Shown one piece after another: positions 1 to 6,970 of a stretch of DNA of 64,000 bases. How positions within the stretch are numbered: the stretch's first letter is position 1; the number at the start of each line of letters is the position of its first letter. The position numbers and the translations under genes are program-made. The notes under the pieces are model-generated. The model was not told the origin of the DNA, ran no database searches, and saw only the letters and a program-made list of their open reading frames with translations. This DNA comes from Ruminococcus sp. CAG:488 (lineage in GTDB: Bacteria; Bacillota; Clostridia; Oscillospirales; Acutalibacteraceae): contig HF999648.1 of assembly GCA_000434055.1 (NCBI GenBank), positions 95,266 to 159,265 on the forward strand, in the 5' to 3' direction.

Positions 1-1
1 C

Positions 2-97
2 TGCGAACAGTGCAAGCCGCTTGACGAAAGCTTTTTTGAAATCGAGCGCAATTCGTTCAAGACCGTAAGACGTTTCATAGATCAGAAAACGGAGTAA
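2..97 (+). CDS. C-terminal fragment of an unidentified protein
   Basis: An open frame enters from the left edge and ends at TAA 95-97, leaving 31 residues that start CEQCKPLDESFFEIERN. Only the tail is visible, so the family cannot be named. It ends 4 bases before the racemase start, so the two are probably co-transcribed. The final residues of the frame overlap the racemase ribosome-binding region (ACGGAG). Confidence 0.5.
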   Translation, partial: CEQCKPLDESFFEIERNSFKTVRRFIDQKTE

Positions 98-101
98 AAA
101 T

Positions 102-1136
102 ATGTTTCCATGTATCGAAATAAGACCGGACGGAATACTTCATAACCTTAAAATAATGAAGCAAAGATGTTCAGAAAACGGAATGTCTCTCTCGGTCGTT
201 ACAAAGATGCTTGTCGGCTATGAGCCTCTTGTGCGCTACCTCGTCGAGGAGGGCAAAATCAAGGCAATTTGCGATTCCAGAGTTGAAAACTTCATGGAAT
301 TTGTTGATATCAAGGCTGAAAAATGGCTGATTCGCTCTCCTATGCTTTCGCAGGTGAGCGACGTTGTGAAGTTCACCGACGTCAGCCTTAACAGCGAGCT
401 TGATGTGCTCCGTGCACTGAATGACGAAGCGAAGAAGCAGAATAAGCGCCATAAGGTCATTCTCATGTATGAATGCGGCGACTTACGTGACGGCTGCTAT
501 ACAAACGAGCTAAAGTCTCTTGCGGACGAGATCCTCAAAATGCCGAACCTTGAGCTTTACGGCGTAGGAACGAACCTCAGTTGTGTAAACGAGGTGCTCC
601 CGAGTGAAAAAAACATGGCTCTGTTTGAGAACGCCGTCAATGAAGTTCAGAAGGAATACAATATTAACCTTCCGATAGTTTCCGGCGGTGCGTCAAGCTC
701 AATAAATATGCTTTTTGACGGCAAATTGCCGAAAGTCATCAACAATATGCGAATGGGTGAGTCGATTTTTCTTGGCAACATTCCCGTTTATGATGTTCCC
801 TTTGACGGAGCGAGAGAGGACAATTTCATTCTTAAAGCCGAAATCATCGAGCTGAAAGAAAAGCCGAGTGTGCCCGAAATTCTTCCGCAGGACTGCGACA
901 AGCTGATGAAGCGTGCAATAGTTGCGATCGGCAAGCAGGATATTTACCTGCCCGGACTTATCTGTGCAGACAAGCGAATGAAAATTGTCGGCGGCAGCAG
1001 TGATCACGTTGTTCTTGACGTAACCGACTGCAGCGACGATTATAAAGTCGGCTCAGTCGTAGATTTTAAAATGACCTACAACTGCCTGCTCAACGCAATG
1101 ACATCAAAGTATGTTGAAAAAAATATATTGAAATAA
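102..1136 (+). CDS. Alanine/ornithine racemase-family PLP enzyme
   Basis: The 344-residue protein has the alanine-racemase-type barrel fold signature. The N-terminal strand CIEIRPDGILHNL is followed by VVTKMLVGY, whose Lys35 is the expected Schiff-base lysine for pyridoxal phosphate. Further on are the phosphate-binding VSGGASSS and NMRMGESIFLG segments. It resembles the alanine/ornithine racemase group (YhfX/OrR-like) rather than canonical Alr, because it is short and lacks an obvious Alr C-terminal beta domain. The substrate cannot be decided; an amino acid such as ornithine, alanine or serine is likely. The start at 102 follows ACGGAG at 89-94. It sits directly behind the truncated upstream gene and ends before a hairpin terminator. 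Confidence 0.8.
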   Translation: MFPCIEIRPDGILHNLKIMKQRCSENGMSLSVVTKMLVGYEPLVRYLVEEGKIKAICDSRVENFMEFVDIKAEKWLIRSPMLSQVSDVVKFTDVSLNSELDVLRALNDEAKKQNKRHKVILMYECGDLRDGCYTNELKSLADEILKMPNLELYGVGTNLSCVNEVLPSEKNMALFENAVNEVQKEYNINLPIVSGGASSSINMLFDGKLPKVINNMRMGESIFLGNIPVYDVPFDGAREDNFILKAEIIELKEKPSVPEILPQDCDKLMKRAIVAIGKQDIYLPGLICADKRMKIVGGSSDHVVLDVTDCSDDYKVGSVVDFKMTYNCLLNAMTSKYVEKNILK

Positions 1137-1141
1137 AATCA

Positions 1142-1171
1142 GGCTGTGGCAAAAAATGTCACAGCCCTTTT
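1142..1171 (+). terminator. Rho-independent terminator after the racemase
   Basis: GGCTGTG (1142-1148) pairs with CACAGCC (1160-1166), and a run of T follows. It lies between the convergent racemase and XRE genes and could serve both. Confidence 0.75.
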
Positions 1172-1175
1172 CTAT

Positions 1176-2177
1176 TTACTTTCTGCTTTTCTTTATTCCA
1201 CAGCCGATGAGACCTATTCCAACCGCAGCGCATGTGACCAGCACAGTCAGCAGCACATTTCCGTTGGTATATGTTGCCCAATCCGACAGATTGATTGCCA
1301 TGTCTGCCGGCACATCATAAACCAAGCCGACAAAATAGTTCGCAAGGAAAGCACAAATGCCGAATATAACCGTACAAATTCCGCCTTTTATCAGCCCGTT
1401 AAGTCTGAGACTGACAACAAGACCTGTTATCAGCAACGGACAGAAACAATAAAGAACCGTCAGCTCCGCACTGCGTAAATTTATCGGTATAAGAATTTGA
1501 ACCGTTGCAACGAGAATGATTGTCAGCACCGTATCGGCAATAAAGCTTATAAATGTTTTATGCGTTGAAACAAATCCTGCTTTTGAATATTTTTTTAAAA
1601 CAATCGGCAGAAATACGGCAGAATATCCAAGCAATGTCCCCATGACCGCTGTCGGGACCCATGTAATGCTCTTTGTTGCGATTCCGCATACAACAAGCAA
1701 CAATATAACACCTATCGCCGATGAAGCAAGATAGGCAAGCATCTTTTGATTACTGAAAAAATTCGTAACCGACGGGAAGAAAAGAAATGCACAAAAAAGA
1801 CTCGCCGTAACAATGAACAGGGTCGAAAACGGCATGACGCCGCATAAGGCACAAATAAGGCAAATAATAAAACTAAAAATATATGCCGAGGTCGGGATCC
1901 AAAACGTAAGCTTTTGAATTCTCTCATATTTTGCCGACTGCTTTTTCATCTGCCGATATGCTGTGTCATCCGAAGCCGTGATAAGCTCCTTTTCGCTTAT
2001 ATTCAGCACACGGCAAATGTCGGAGATCATTGTGATGTCGGGATAATTAACTCCCCTCTCCCATTTTGAAACAGCCGACTCGGTCACAAAGAGCTGTTCG
2101 GCAAACTGCTTTTGAGAAAGTCCGGCATTCTCTCTCTTTATTCTGATGAATTTTCCAAGCATATTTTTTTCGATCAT
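1176..2177 (-). CDS. XRE-family regulator with membrane-spanning C-terminus
   Basis: Residues about 8-62 form an XRE helix-turn-helix (LSQKQFAEQLFVTESAVSKW followed by ERGVNYPD). After a short linker, residues 90 onward contain a series of hydrophobic segments (for example FWIPTSAYIFSFIICLICAL), consistent with six to eight transmembrane helices. Such membrane-tethered XRE proteins are common in Firmicutes and are thought to couple an envelope signal to DNA binding; the signal here is unknown. It converges with the racemase across a shared terminator. The start at 2177 follows AAAGGATTGATCTT on the minus strand. Confidence 0.8.
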   Translation of the reverse strand: MIEKNMLGKFIRIKRENAGLSQKQFAEQLFVTESAVSKWERGVNYPDITMISDICRVLNISEKELITASDDTAYRQMKKQSAKYERIQKLTFWIPTSAYIFSFIICLICALCGVMPFSTLFIVTASLFCAFLFFPSVTNFFSNQKMLAYLASSAIGVILLLVVCGIATKSITWVPTAVMGTLLGYSAVFLPIVLKKYSKAGFVSTHKTFISFIADTVLTIILVATVQILIPINLRSAELTVLYCFCPLLITGLVVSLRLNGLIKGGICTVIFGICAFLANYFVGLVYDVPADMAINLSDWATYTNGNVLLTVLVTCAAVGIGLIGCGIKKSRK

Positions 2178-2521
2178 AAGATCAATCCTTTCAACAAGTT
2201 AAAGTTGACAGCCGGGAACACACCGACGGACGGCGCCTGTTCACCTCAGTGTTCCCGCACTTTCACCTTGCCGTAATTCTACGCCCACAGCTCGAAAAAG
2301 TCAATGGATTCTCAGTCAAGTGACGCACCTGCGACGTTTCAGCAAAAAAGCTCTGCAAAATAACAGTACAGGAAATAAGCAATTACCGCAATAGATGTCC
2401 TATCACTAACGCATTTATTTTTCCTTTATCTCAATTCATCTGTTTTTCTAAAAAAAATCAAAATTTTTTAGAAAAACACTTGATTTTATGATGATTATAG
2501 TATATAATATTCAAGCGTTGT
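2178..2521. other. Intergenic region with a leader hairpin
   Basis: No open frame is supported here. On the minus strand, the leader of the XRE-membrane gene contains a perfect 8-bp inverted repeat, GGGAACAC at 2214-2221 and GTGTTCCC at 2249-2256, enclosing a GC-rich loop that itself could pair. It could be an operator for the regulator or a folded 5' UTR. The right half (2400-2520) is AT-rich and probably holds the tRNA promoter, but no hexamers are convincing. Confidence 0.45.
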
Positions 2522-2597
2522 CGGGGTGTAGCGCAGATGGTAGCGTGCTTGGTTCGGGACCAAGAGGCCGTGGGTTCAAATCCCGCCACTCCGACCA
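2522..2597 (+). tRNA. tRNA-Pro (anticodon CGG)
   Basis: A 76-nt cloverleaf is visible. The acceptor strand CGGGGTG pairs with CACTCCG, the anticodon stem CTTGG/CCAAG encloses loop TTCGGGA (anticodon CGG, reading CCG), the T loop is GGTTCAAATCC, and CCA is encoded. It is the attachment gene of the prophage: its last 23 bases belong to the att core, so integration rebuilds an intact tRNA on the left side. Confidence 0.96.
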
Positions 2598-2657
2598 CTT
2601 ACTGAAAGTCTTATTTATCAATGAAAACGTTGATAAATAAGGCTTTTTTCTTGTTTT
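2575..2657 (+). repeat. attL core (83-bp direct repeat)
   Basis: Bases 2575-2657 are identical to 39232-39314. The repeat starts in the T loop of tRNA-Pro and runs through the tRNA 3' end and the downstream terminator. The base before differs (G versus C), as does the base after (T versus G), which fixes the limits. The distance of 36,657 bases is the prophage length. Confidence 0.95.
2610..2649 (+). terminator. tRNA-Pro terminator, part of the att core
   Basis: CTTATTTATCAA (2610-2621) and TTGATAAATAAG (2630-2641) form a perfect 12-bp stem with loop TGAAAACG, followed by CTTTTTT. An identical copy lies in attR at 39267-39306, so the tRNA keeps a terminator after integration. Confidence 0.9.
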
Positions 2658-2702
2658 TAGCTTCTCTAATCCGCTTAATTTTACCGCAAATTACCTCTAA
2701 AA

Positions 2703-2742
2703 ATGCAAGTCAAAATGCAAGTATGCAAGTCAAAATGCAAGT
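2703..2742 (+). promoter_or_regulatory. Left-arm integrase binding repeats
   Basis: TGCAAGT occurs four times, at 2704, 2716, 2724 and 2736, as two pairs with 12-bp spacing in the context ATGCAAGTCAAA. The same motif with the same 12-bp spacing occurs twice beside attR. Short direct repeats on both arms near the core are the normal arm-type sites of tyrosine integrases; the assignment is inferred from position and symmetry. Confidence 0.7.
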
Positions 2743-2766
2743 CAAAATTAGTCCCATAACCGCAAA

Positions 2767-2789
2767 AATCCCCTCAGTCTGAGGGGATT
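2767..2789 (-). terminator. Terminator of the leftmost prophage gene
   Basis: AATCCCCTCA and TGAGGGGATT form a perfect 10-bp stem with a 3-base loop. On the minus strand a T run follows. It ends leftward transcription before attL. Confidence 0.85.
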
Positions 2790-2806
2790 CCTGAACGCTC
2801 TATGTA

Positions 2807-3508
2807 CTACTCCACTTTATTTTGTAGTGTGGGTTCACCTACAACTATTCTTCCACATTGAAAAATACTATCTTTAAAAGATATCTCTGCTATGACATCT
2901 TGCTTGTAACTATTCATTTTCATGTCATCAAATTTAATTGCAAAATTTAATCTATCACATAAATTCTCTTTATCAAAGTCCATATCGTCCTTAATTTTTA
3001 ATTTGATTTTCAAATCGTTACTTTGATTTTTTTGGATTACATTAGAAATGCAATCAAACGGTTGTGAACAGTAATATTCAATAAAATTAGTTTCACATAT
3101 GCAGTCTGACAATTCATCATATTCAACACAGCAATGGGTAGCTGTTCCGTTACCGATATTTTTAAATGGTATCGTTAAAGTATCTCCGCTCTCAAGACTA
3201 ACATTCGGTTCATTTATTAAATATGGCATTATCGAAATTCTATTTATCTCATTCTGAGCATCGATTCGTTTTTGGTTTCCCTCTTTAAGTACTTTTATCT
3301 GTTCTTGGTGCATAGTTTTTGTTTCTTCAATATCTTTCAGATGTTTTTTTTGTTGTATTTTCATATTTTTGTTTGCCCGTTTTTTTTCGACTATCAGTGT
3401 AATTATCATTATAATAATCGGCACTACTGTTGATAATAACATGGATATAACATCCAAGACTCCGAACTCTTTCCATTTTAAAAGATGTTCTAAAAGATTT
3501 AATTTCAT
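2807..3508 (-). CDS. Membrane-anchored coiled-coil protein, prophage cargo
   Basis: The 233-residue protein has a transmembrane helix at about 19-40 (VISMLLSTVVPIIIMIITLI) and then a charged coiled coil (about 41-90, rich in K, Q and E). A C-terminal domain of about 130 residues contains a strand-rich motif, GDTLTIPFKNIGNGTATHC. I do not recognise the family. It is AT-rich, sits between attL and the lysis genes, and has its own terminator. This is a typical place for lysogenic conversion or superinfection-exclusion genes, but a function is not shown. The start follows AAAAGGAGATTTTAA. Confidence 0.65.
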   Translation of the reverse strand: MKLNLLEHLLKWKEFGVLDVISMLLSTVVPIIIMIITLIVEKKRANKNMKIQQKKHLKDIEETKTMHQEQIKVLKEGNQKRIDAQNEINRISIMPYLINEPNVSLESGDTLTIPFKNIGNGTATHCCVEYDELSDCICETNFIEYYCSQPFDCISNVIQKNQSNDLKIKLKIKDDMDFDKENLCDRLNFAIKFDDMKMNSYKQDVIAEISFKDSIFQCGRIVVGEPTLQNKVE

Positions 3509-3523
3509 TTAAAATCTCCTTTT

Positions 3524-3556
3524 ATAAAACCGTCCCGCCAACCAAAACGGTTTTAT
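3524..3556. terminator. Hairpin terminator between cargo genes
   Basis: ATAAAACCGT (3524-3533) pairs perfectly with ACGGTTTTAT (3547-3556). T-rich sequence follows on the plus strand and A-rich sequence precedes it, so it may act in both directions. It separates the small gene at 3571 from the membrane protein gene. Confidence 0.65.
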
Positions 3557-3570
3557 TTTAATACTTTACT

Positions 3571-3678
3571 TTAATTTATTTTGTTTTTATCGACCCAAAA
3601 TCGGAAAACTTTGAGTCCGTAGGCTGACGCATAAATGCGACGGCCCTTTACTGTGATATACGGTGTATAAACCCACAT
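3571..3678 (-). CDS. Small basic protein, 35 residues
   Basis: The frame is open upstream to 3777, but the best start is ATG 3678, nine bases after AAAGGAG. The product begins MWVYTPYITVKGRRIYASAY, which reads like a short conserved phage or mobile-element protein with a strand-turn-strand and aromatic residues. I cannot assign a function. It lies downstream of the XRE/ImmA pair on the same strand, separated from it by a short non-coding stretch with a plus-strand promoter. Confidence 0.5.
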   Translation of the reverse strand: MWVYTPYITVKGRRIYASAYGLKVFRFWVDKNKIN

Positions 3679-3706
3679 TAGCATCATCTCCTTTACAAAA
3701 AAATGC

Positions 3707-3735
3707 TTGCAAAAAGAATGATATTGTGGTACAAT
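3707..3735 (+). promoter_or_regulatory. Plus-strand sigma-A-like promoter
   Basis: TTGCAA (3707-3712), a 17-bp spacer, TACAAT (3730-3735) and an extended -10 (TGG just before) point rightward, against the surrounding leftward genes. The only thing downstream is the short hairpin transcript at 3742-3782. Confidence 0.55.
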
Positions 3736-3741
3736 AAATTT

Positions 3742-3782
3742 GTGCAAGATATCGTACCGTTGGCGGACAGATATCATTTTTT
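3742..3782 (+). ncRNA. Candidate mini-transcript ending in a hairpin terminator
   Basis: Just downstream of the promoter at 3707-3735, GATATC (3748-3753) pairs with GATATC (3770-3775), with an inner CCG/CGG pair, and TTTTTT follows at 3777-3782. Promoter and terminator only about 10 bases apart would give a RNA of about 40 nt lying between the small gene and ImmA. It could equally be a terminator that protects the divergent genes from readthrough. Confidence 0.4.
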
Positions 3783-4335
3783 ATGAAAAGAGTTTAATGT
3801 TGGTAGCATTAAGCTCTTTTTTATTTGTTTTAACGGCAATAGACGCTGCCTCGTATGAAACTCCGCATTTCTGTGCAATTTGGCTTGCCGTCATACCCTG
3901 TGTCAACTTTGGCGATATCAAAAATGCTCCGGCAAAAACATTTGCCTGCCATTCCGGGTTAACGTAAGCAGGTATTTTGTATGTATCAGAACACCTTGAA
4001 AAACTTGCTGTATCCCCGTGCAGAAAATAATGTCCAAGTTCATGGGCAATAGTAAATCTATGTCGCGGATTTCCTTGACAGGCGTCACAATAAACCGACT
4101 CCTTAATCAAAAGCTCATTGCTTTCAGGAATGTATTTTGCATATTCGTTATTTTCAAGTTCACAGTCAAATACTGGTACAAAGCTATAACCTGAATCAAA
4201 TTGCGGAATGATTAGCTCTGCAATTTTTAATACCGGAATATACATCGATTTGTCAAGTCCGAACAAGTCTTTAATTGTTTCAACATACTTTTCAATTTCT
4301 TTTCTCCCATGTGCAGGAACCATAATTGATGACAT
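3781..4335 (-). CDS. ImmA/IrrE-family metallopeptidase
   Basis: The 184-residue protein has the zinc-protease signature HELGH (residues 98-102) in the context RFTIAHELGHYFLHGD, followed by the usual ImmA helical C-terminus. ImmA proteins cleave a partner XRE repressor to relieve repression. Here the partner is the XRE gene directly upstream: its stop overlaps this start by one base (TAATG), so they are translationally coupled. Such XRE-ImmA pairs also behave as toxin-antitoxin-like or phage-defence units in other elements. This pair is separate from the main S24 repressor 30 kb away. Confidence 0.85.
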   Translation of the reverse strand: MSSIMVPAHGRKEIEKYVETIKDLFGLDKSMYIPVLKIAELIIPQFDSGYSFVPVFDCELENNEYAKYIPESNELLIKESVYCDACQGNPRHRFTIAHELGHYFLHGDTASFSRCSDTYKIPAYVNPEWQANVFAGAFLISPKLTQGMTASQIAQKCGVSYEAASIAVKTNKKELNATNIKLFS

Positions 4336-4694
4336 TAACAGTCTCCTTCCCCTAATGCCTTTTTTATTTTATTTATCTGATCTTCAGACAGATTATTGAA
4401 TTTTCTTGCAAAGGCAACGCCTAAACTTCTTTGCTCATCATTTGCATCTTTCATATCAATGTGCATTTCTTCAACGCTAAGCATATACGCTTCTTCGATA
4501 TTTTCTTTTTCCTTTTCATCAAGCTCATATACCCTTATGATTGTGTCAATCAATTTTTTTGTTGGCGTTCTCTTACCGTTTTCAATACTTGACAAATACG
4601 CCGGTGCAAGTGTAAGCTTCTCTGCCATATCCTTCAGAAGCTCATTTTTTTGAATTCTAAGCGTTCTCAAATATTTACCTAAACTTGATAACAT
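4335..4694 (-). CDS. XRE-family repressor partnered with ImmA
   Basis: The 119-residue protein has a helix-turn-helix at about 6-60 (LRTLRIQKNELLKDMAEKLT then LAPAYLSSIENGKRTPTKK) and a C-terminal helical extension suited to recognition by the protease encoded next. A near-perfect promoter and a 9-bp inverted repeat lie just upstream, so it probably represses itself. Its place beyond the lysin terminator makes it an independent unit within the prophage. Confidence 0.85.
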   Translation of the reverse strand: MLSSLGKYLRTLRIQKNELLKDMAEKLTLAPAYLSSIENGKRTPTKKLIDTIIRVYELDEKEKENIEEAYMLSVEEMHIDMKDANDEQRSLGVAFARKFNNLSEDQINKIKKALGEGDC

Positions 4695-4720
4695 ATCGCA
4701 TTCTCCTTTCAGTGTTAATG

Positions 4721-4749
4721 ATTATAACATAAAAAGTTGCATTTGTCAA
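4721..4749 (-). promoter_or_regulatory. Consensus promoter of the XRE-ImmA pair
   Basis: On the minus strand TTGACA (4744-4749), a 17-bp spacer and TATAAT (4721-4726) are perfect sigma-A hexamers. The ATG of the XRE gene is 27 bases downstream of the -10, behind GAAAGGAG. Confidence 0.88.
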
Positions 4750-4764
4750 GTACTTTATTTAAAA

Positions 4765-4788
4765 TTTATTAACTTTTTTGTTAATAAA
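4765..4788. promoter_or_regulatory. Candidate operator, 9-bp inverted repeat
   Basis: TTTATTAAC (4765-4773) and GTTAATAAA (4780-4788) are perfect arms with a T6 spacer, 16 bases upstream of the -35 of the XRE-ImmA promoter. It lies between that promoter and the lysin terminator. It could bind the XRE protein. Confidence 0.5.
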
Positions 4789-4794
4789 CGTAAA

Positions 4795-4833
4795 ATTCCC
4801 AGATTGTCACCATAATAGTGGTAATCTGGGAAT
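4795..4833 (-). terminator. Terminator of the late (lysis) operon
   Basis: ATTCCCAGATT (4796 onward) pairs with AATCTGGGAAT (to 4833), and GTCACC/GGT extends the stem. On the minus strand a TTTTA run follows. It closes the leftward late transcript after endolysin. Confidence 0.85.
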
Positions 4834-4861
4834 CAGTTTATTTTGATTATAATTTTAAAAC

Positions 4862-5704
4862 TTACTTCGCAGCCAACACATAGCAAACTCTTATTGTCTG
4901 CGGCCCGGCGAGACCGTCAACGGTTATGCCTGCGGCGAGCTGCACCTGCTTTGTGGCTGTCTTTGTGCCTGCGCCGAAGATGTTGTTATTGTCAACGCCC
5001 TGCGAGATTATACCCTTTTTCTTGAGGAGCATAAGCTGCTGTTTGTATGCGTAAACACCCTCGTTGCGGTCGCCTACCTGAAAATATCCTCTTGTCATAT
5101 CATTACCTCCTACGTCTGACGGTGCGTCAATTTTGATTGTGGTTGTCGGTTTGGCTGTCGGCTTTGTTGTGCCTGCGGAAAGTCTCTTGTTGACCTGAGC
5201 CGCAGTATCTGCCATACGGCTGTAAAGATATGCACCGGGACAAGCAGTCGAAGCAAAATCCCTGTGTACGGTCATATTGCAGCCGTTGCGGTGGTTAACT
5301 CGGTTACTCTTGTTATCGGACCACACAAGCCTTTTGATGTCGTTACGCTTGCAGATGTCGGTTACAAGTGTTATGAGTGCACTATATGCCTTATCTGTGA
5401 CCGCATACGGTGGCTTTGTGTCCGAGGCAACTTCAATTGTGATTGCCCTGTGGTCGTTTGATGGAGAGGACGACGTCCACGCTCTGTGATTCTCTGCAAC
5501 CGAAAGACCGATCGAACCGTCACGACCGACAACATAGTTTGAGGAAACCTCTCTGTCGGTGTTGTAAAAATAATCGCAACCCTGCTTTGCCGTGACCTGT
5601 CCAACGTAACAATGAATTGTAATCGTGTCGATCTTGTTTCTGCGAGGGTCGTAATTATCGGTCAGTCGCTGATATGTAGCGAGTGAGCTGTTACTCATAT
5701 TCAC
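4862..5704 (-). CDS. Endolysin: N-acetylmuramoyl-L-alanine amidase with peptidoglycan-binding tail
   Basis: The 280-residue protein has an amidase_2 (T7-lysozyme/PGRP-like) domain at about 20-165. Likely zinc ligands are His31 (TITIHCYVG), His147 and Cys155 (TVHRDFASTACPG). A Thr/Pro linker (about 175-195) leads to a C-terminal peptidoglycan-binding repeat (about 205-278, FQVGDRNEGVYAYKQQL, with the final DGLAGPQTI motif). It cleaves the amide bond between muramic acid and the stem peptide to release progeny. There is no signal peptide, in line with holin-dependent export. It overlaps the holin stop by 4 bases. Confidence 0.93.
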   Translation of the reverse strand: MNMSNSSLATYQRLTDNYDPRRNKIDTITIHCYVGQVTAKQGCDYFYNTDREVSSNYVVGRDGSIGLSVAENHRAWTSSSPSNDHRAITIEVASDTKPPYAVTDKAYSALITLVTDICKRNDIKRLVWSDNKSNRVNHRNGCNMTVHRDFASTACPGAYLYSRMADTAAQVNKRLSAGTTKPTAKPTTTIKIDAPSDVGGNDMTRGYFQVGDRNEGVYAYKQQLMLLKKKGIISQGVDNNNIFGAGTKTATKQVQLAAGITVDGLAGPQTIRVCYVLAAK

Positions 5705-5970
5705 TCACCTCTTCCGTTTGTCAGTTCGGGGCTGTTCTTGACATCATCGGCAACCTGTGCGTTCTTGGTGAAGCTGTTGTTCTTCCACCAGGCGACGATT
5801 GATGCGCCGACGGTGAATATGTAGGTCACATACTCCTGCCATTGATCAATGTCGATTGCTTCGCTTCTCTTGCCGAGGATAACGGCAAGCTGACTGATGA
5901 GCGCGAGGACAAGCACGAGAGTTCTCGCCCATGTTTGTGCTGTTACGCCCTTAAGATTGATTTTTTTCAT
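5701..5970 (-). CDS. Phage holin, SPP1 type
   Basis: The 89-residue protein has two hydrophobic helices (about 17-34 and 48-62) and ends its second helix with AWWKNNSFTKNAQVAD, a signature of the SPP1-family holins, then a charged tail. It forms the membrane lesion that frees endolysin. It is directly upstream of the endolysin gene with a 4-base overlap. Confidence 0.9.
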   Translation of the reverse strand: MKKINLKGVTAQTWARTLVLVLALISQLAVILGKRSEAIDIDQWQEYVTYIFTVGASIVAWWKNNSFTKNAQVADDVKNSPELTNGRGE

Positions 5971-5983
5971 TTGAGATTCCTCC

Positions 5984-6241
5984 TTAGTCTTTCTGATTGA
6001 TATGCTCTAAATCGCTGATACGGTGATCTGCGACCTTCGCCTTTTCTTCGAGCACCGGGACACGCTTCGCAAAATTATTGTGCTCCCGTACTTCTCGTGT
6101 TAATTCTTCGATTTTGGTATCCGTTACCGCCTGTGCTTTTTCAAGCTCTTTTGACATCTTGGCATTTGCCGCAAGGTTGCTTATCACAACTCCGACAAGT
6201 GACAAGACTCCTGTGATGATTGCTGCGATGATTCCCTCCAT
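5984..6241 (-). CDS. XhlA-like membrane/coiled-coil lysis-associated protein
   Basis: The frame extends to a GTG at 6253, but ATG 6241 behind GAGGTG is the better start, giving 85 residues beginning MEGIIAAIITGVLSLVGV. One N-terminal transmembrane helix is followed by a coiled coil with VREHNNFAKRVPVLEEKAKV. Hemolysin XhlA-type proteins have this layout reversed or similar and sit next to holins. A second holin or a regulator of lysis timing is likely. Confidence 0.65.
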   Translation of the reverse strand: MEGIIAAIITGVLSLVGVVISNLAANAKMSKELEKAQAVTDTKIEELTREVREHNNFAKRVPVLEEKAKVADHRISDLEHINQKD

Positions 6242-6249
6242 GCCGCACC

Positions 6250-6369
6250 TCACATCAGCCCGAGGGCCTTAAGAATTACGGCACAGATCGGCAGGATCAC
6301 ATTAAATGCGATTGCCGAGCCTGCAACATATATGATTGTGTCAATAAGTCTGTTTCCTGTTGGTGTCAT
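6250..6369 (-). CDS. 39-residue single-helix membrane protein in the lysis module
   Basis: ATG 6369 lies behind GGAGGAG with good spacing. The frame encodes MTPTGNRLIDTIIYVAGSAI and continues as one hydrophobic helix to KALGLM, stopping at TGA 6250-6252. The stop overlaps the alternative GTG of the next gene. Its size and topology suit a small holin or antiholin-like protein; that role is inferred from its position only. Confidence 0.6.
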   Translation of the reverse strand: MTPTGNRLIDTIIYVAGSAIAFNVILPICAVILKALGLM

Positions 6370-6381
6370 TTTGACTCCTCC

Positions 6382-6711
6382 TTAAAATTCAACGAGATAT
6401 TCTGCTGTGATCGTTTCGGGTGAGCCCTCCGCAACCGCAACATATCTCTTGCCGTTGTATGTGTAATAGCCGTTCGGGATAAGCCGCATGCCGGGCGACC
6501 ATGTAAACGGATTGTCCTGTGTGCCGACGGGATTATCCTGTTCGACATACTCGGACTTTACAAGCTTATCGCCGACATAATAATTATGCCAATCATATCC
6601 AATCTTATCTGATTGCTCTATTTTTTCGGTTATGCCGCCGAGCTTTTCGACCTGCTCACCCTGCACGACCTTATTTCTGTAAGCTTTAGCTTCCGCTCTC
6701 GTCATTGTCAT
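6382..6711 (-). CDS. Small tail-associated protein with a carbohydrate-binding-like C-terminus
   Basis: The 109-residue protein has an N-terminal helical part (RAEAKAYRNKVVQGEQVEK). Its aromatic C-terminus includes DNPFTWSPGMRLIPNGYYTY then NGKRYVAVAEG, reminiscent of small chitin/carbohydrate-binding modules on phage tails. The gene sits between the baseplate gene and the lysis genes, where host-recognition accessories usually are. The family is not certain. Confidence 0.6.
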   Translation of the reverse strand: MTMTRAEAKAYRNKVVQGEQVEKLGGITEKIEQSDKIGYDWHNYYVGDKLVKSEYVEQDNPVGTQDNPFTWSPGMRLIPNGYYTYNGKRYVAVAEGSPETITAEYLVEF

Positions 6712-6970
6712 TACCTCCCGAAATTATTATAGACAGCGCCTCGCTGTCGCTGATTTCTTCGTCCTCTGTCGGCGTTATCGGAGGATTTTCGACCGTCTCA
6801 TCCGGTTCGTCGAGCGGTACGGCAATGTACTTTTCAATATCAGCCTTGTTGCCGAGCGGCATATCAATTTCTGTAAAGCTCTGCGTATTATCTCCGTTCA
6901 AACGAATTTTGTGTCCTTCGGGCGGAAGCACCTGAATAAATCCCTGTTCTGTCTTAACAATTAACTCCAT
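6686..6970 (-). CDS. Tail accessory protein, acidic C-terminus
   Basis: The start is set at ATG 6970 behind AAAAGGAGTGACATTGGC; a TTG further upstream lacks a ribosome site. About 94 residues begin MELIVKTEQGFIQVLPPEGH and end in a Pro/Glu/Asp-rich stretch. It overlaps the next gene by 26 bases. The N-terminus looks like a small beta domain. No function is recognised; its position suggests a component of the baseplate or receptor-binding unit. Confidence 0.55.
   Translation of the reverse strand: MELIVKTEQGFIQVLPPEGHKIRLNGDNTQSFTEIDMPLGNKADIEKYIAVPLDEPDETVENPPITPTEDEEISDSEALSIIISGGNDNDESGS

Noticed and set aside
171..1007. Minus-strand open frames inside the racemase gene
   Set aside because: They are antisense shadows of a well-supported gene and have no ribosome sites or family features.
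2178..2521. Riboswitch or T-box before the XRE-membrane gene
   Set aside because: Only one 8-bp hairpin is clear; no conserved motif of a known riboswitch was found and the gene has no metabolic role.
3740..3967. Plus-strand 75-codon frame
   Set aside because: It is antisense to the ImmA gene and lacks a ribosome site.
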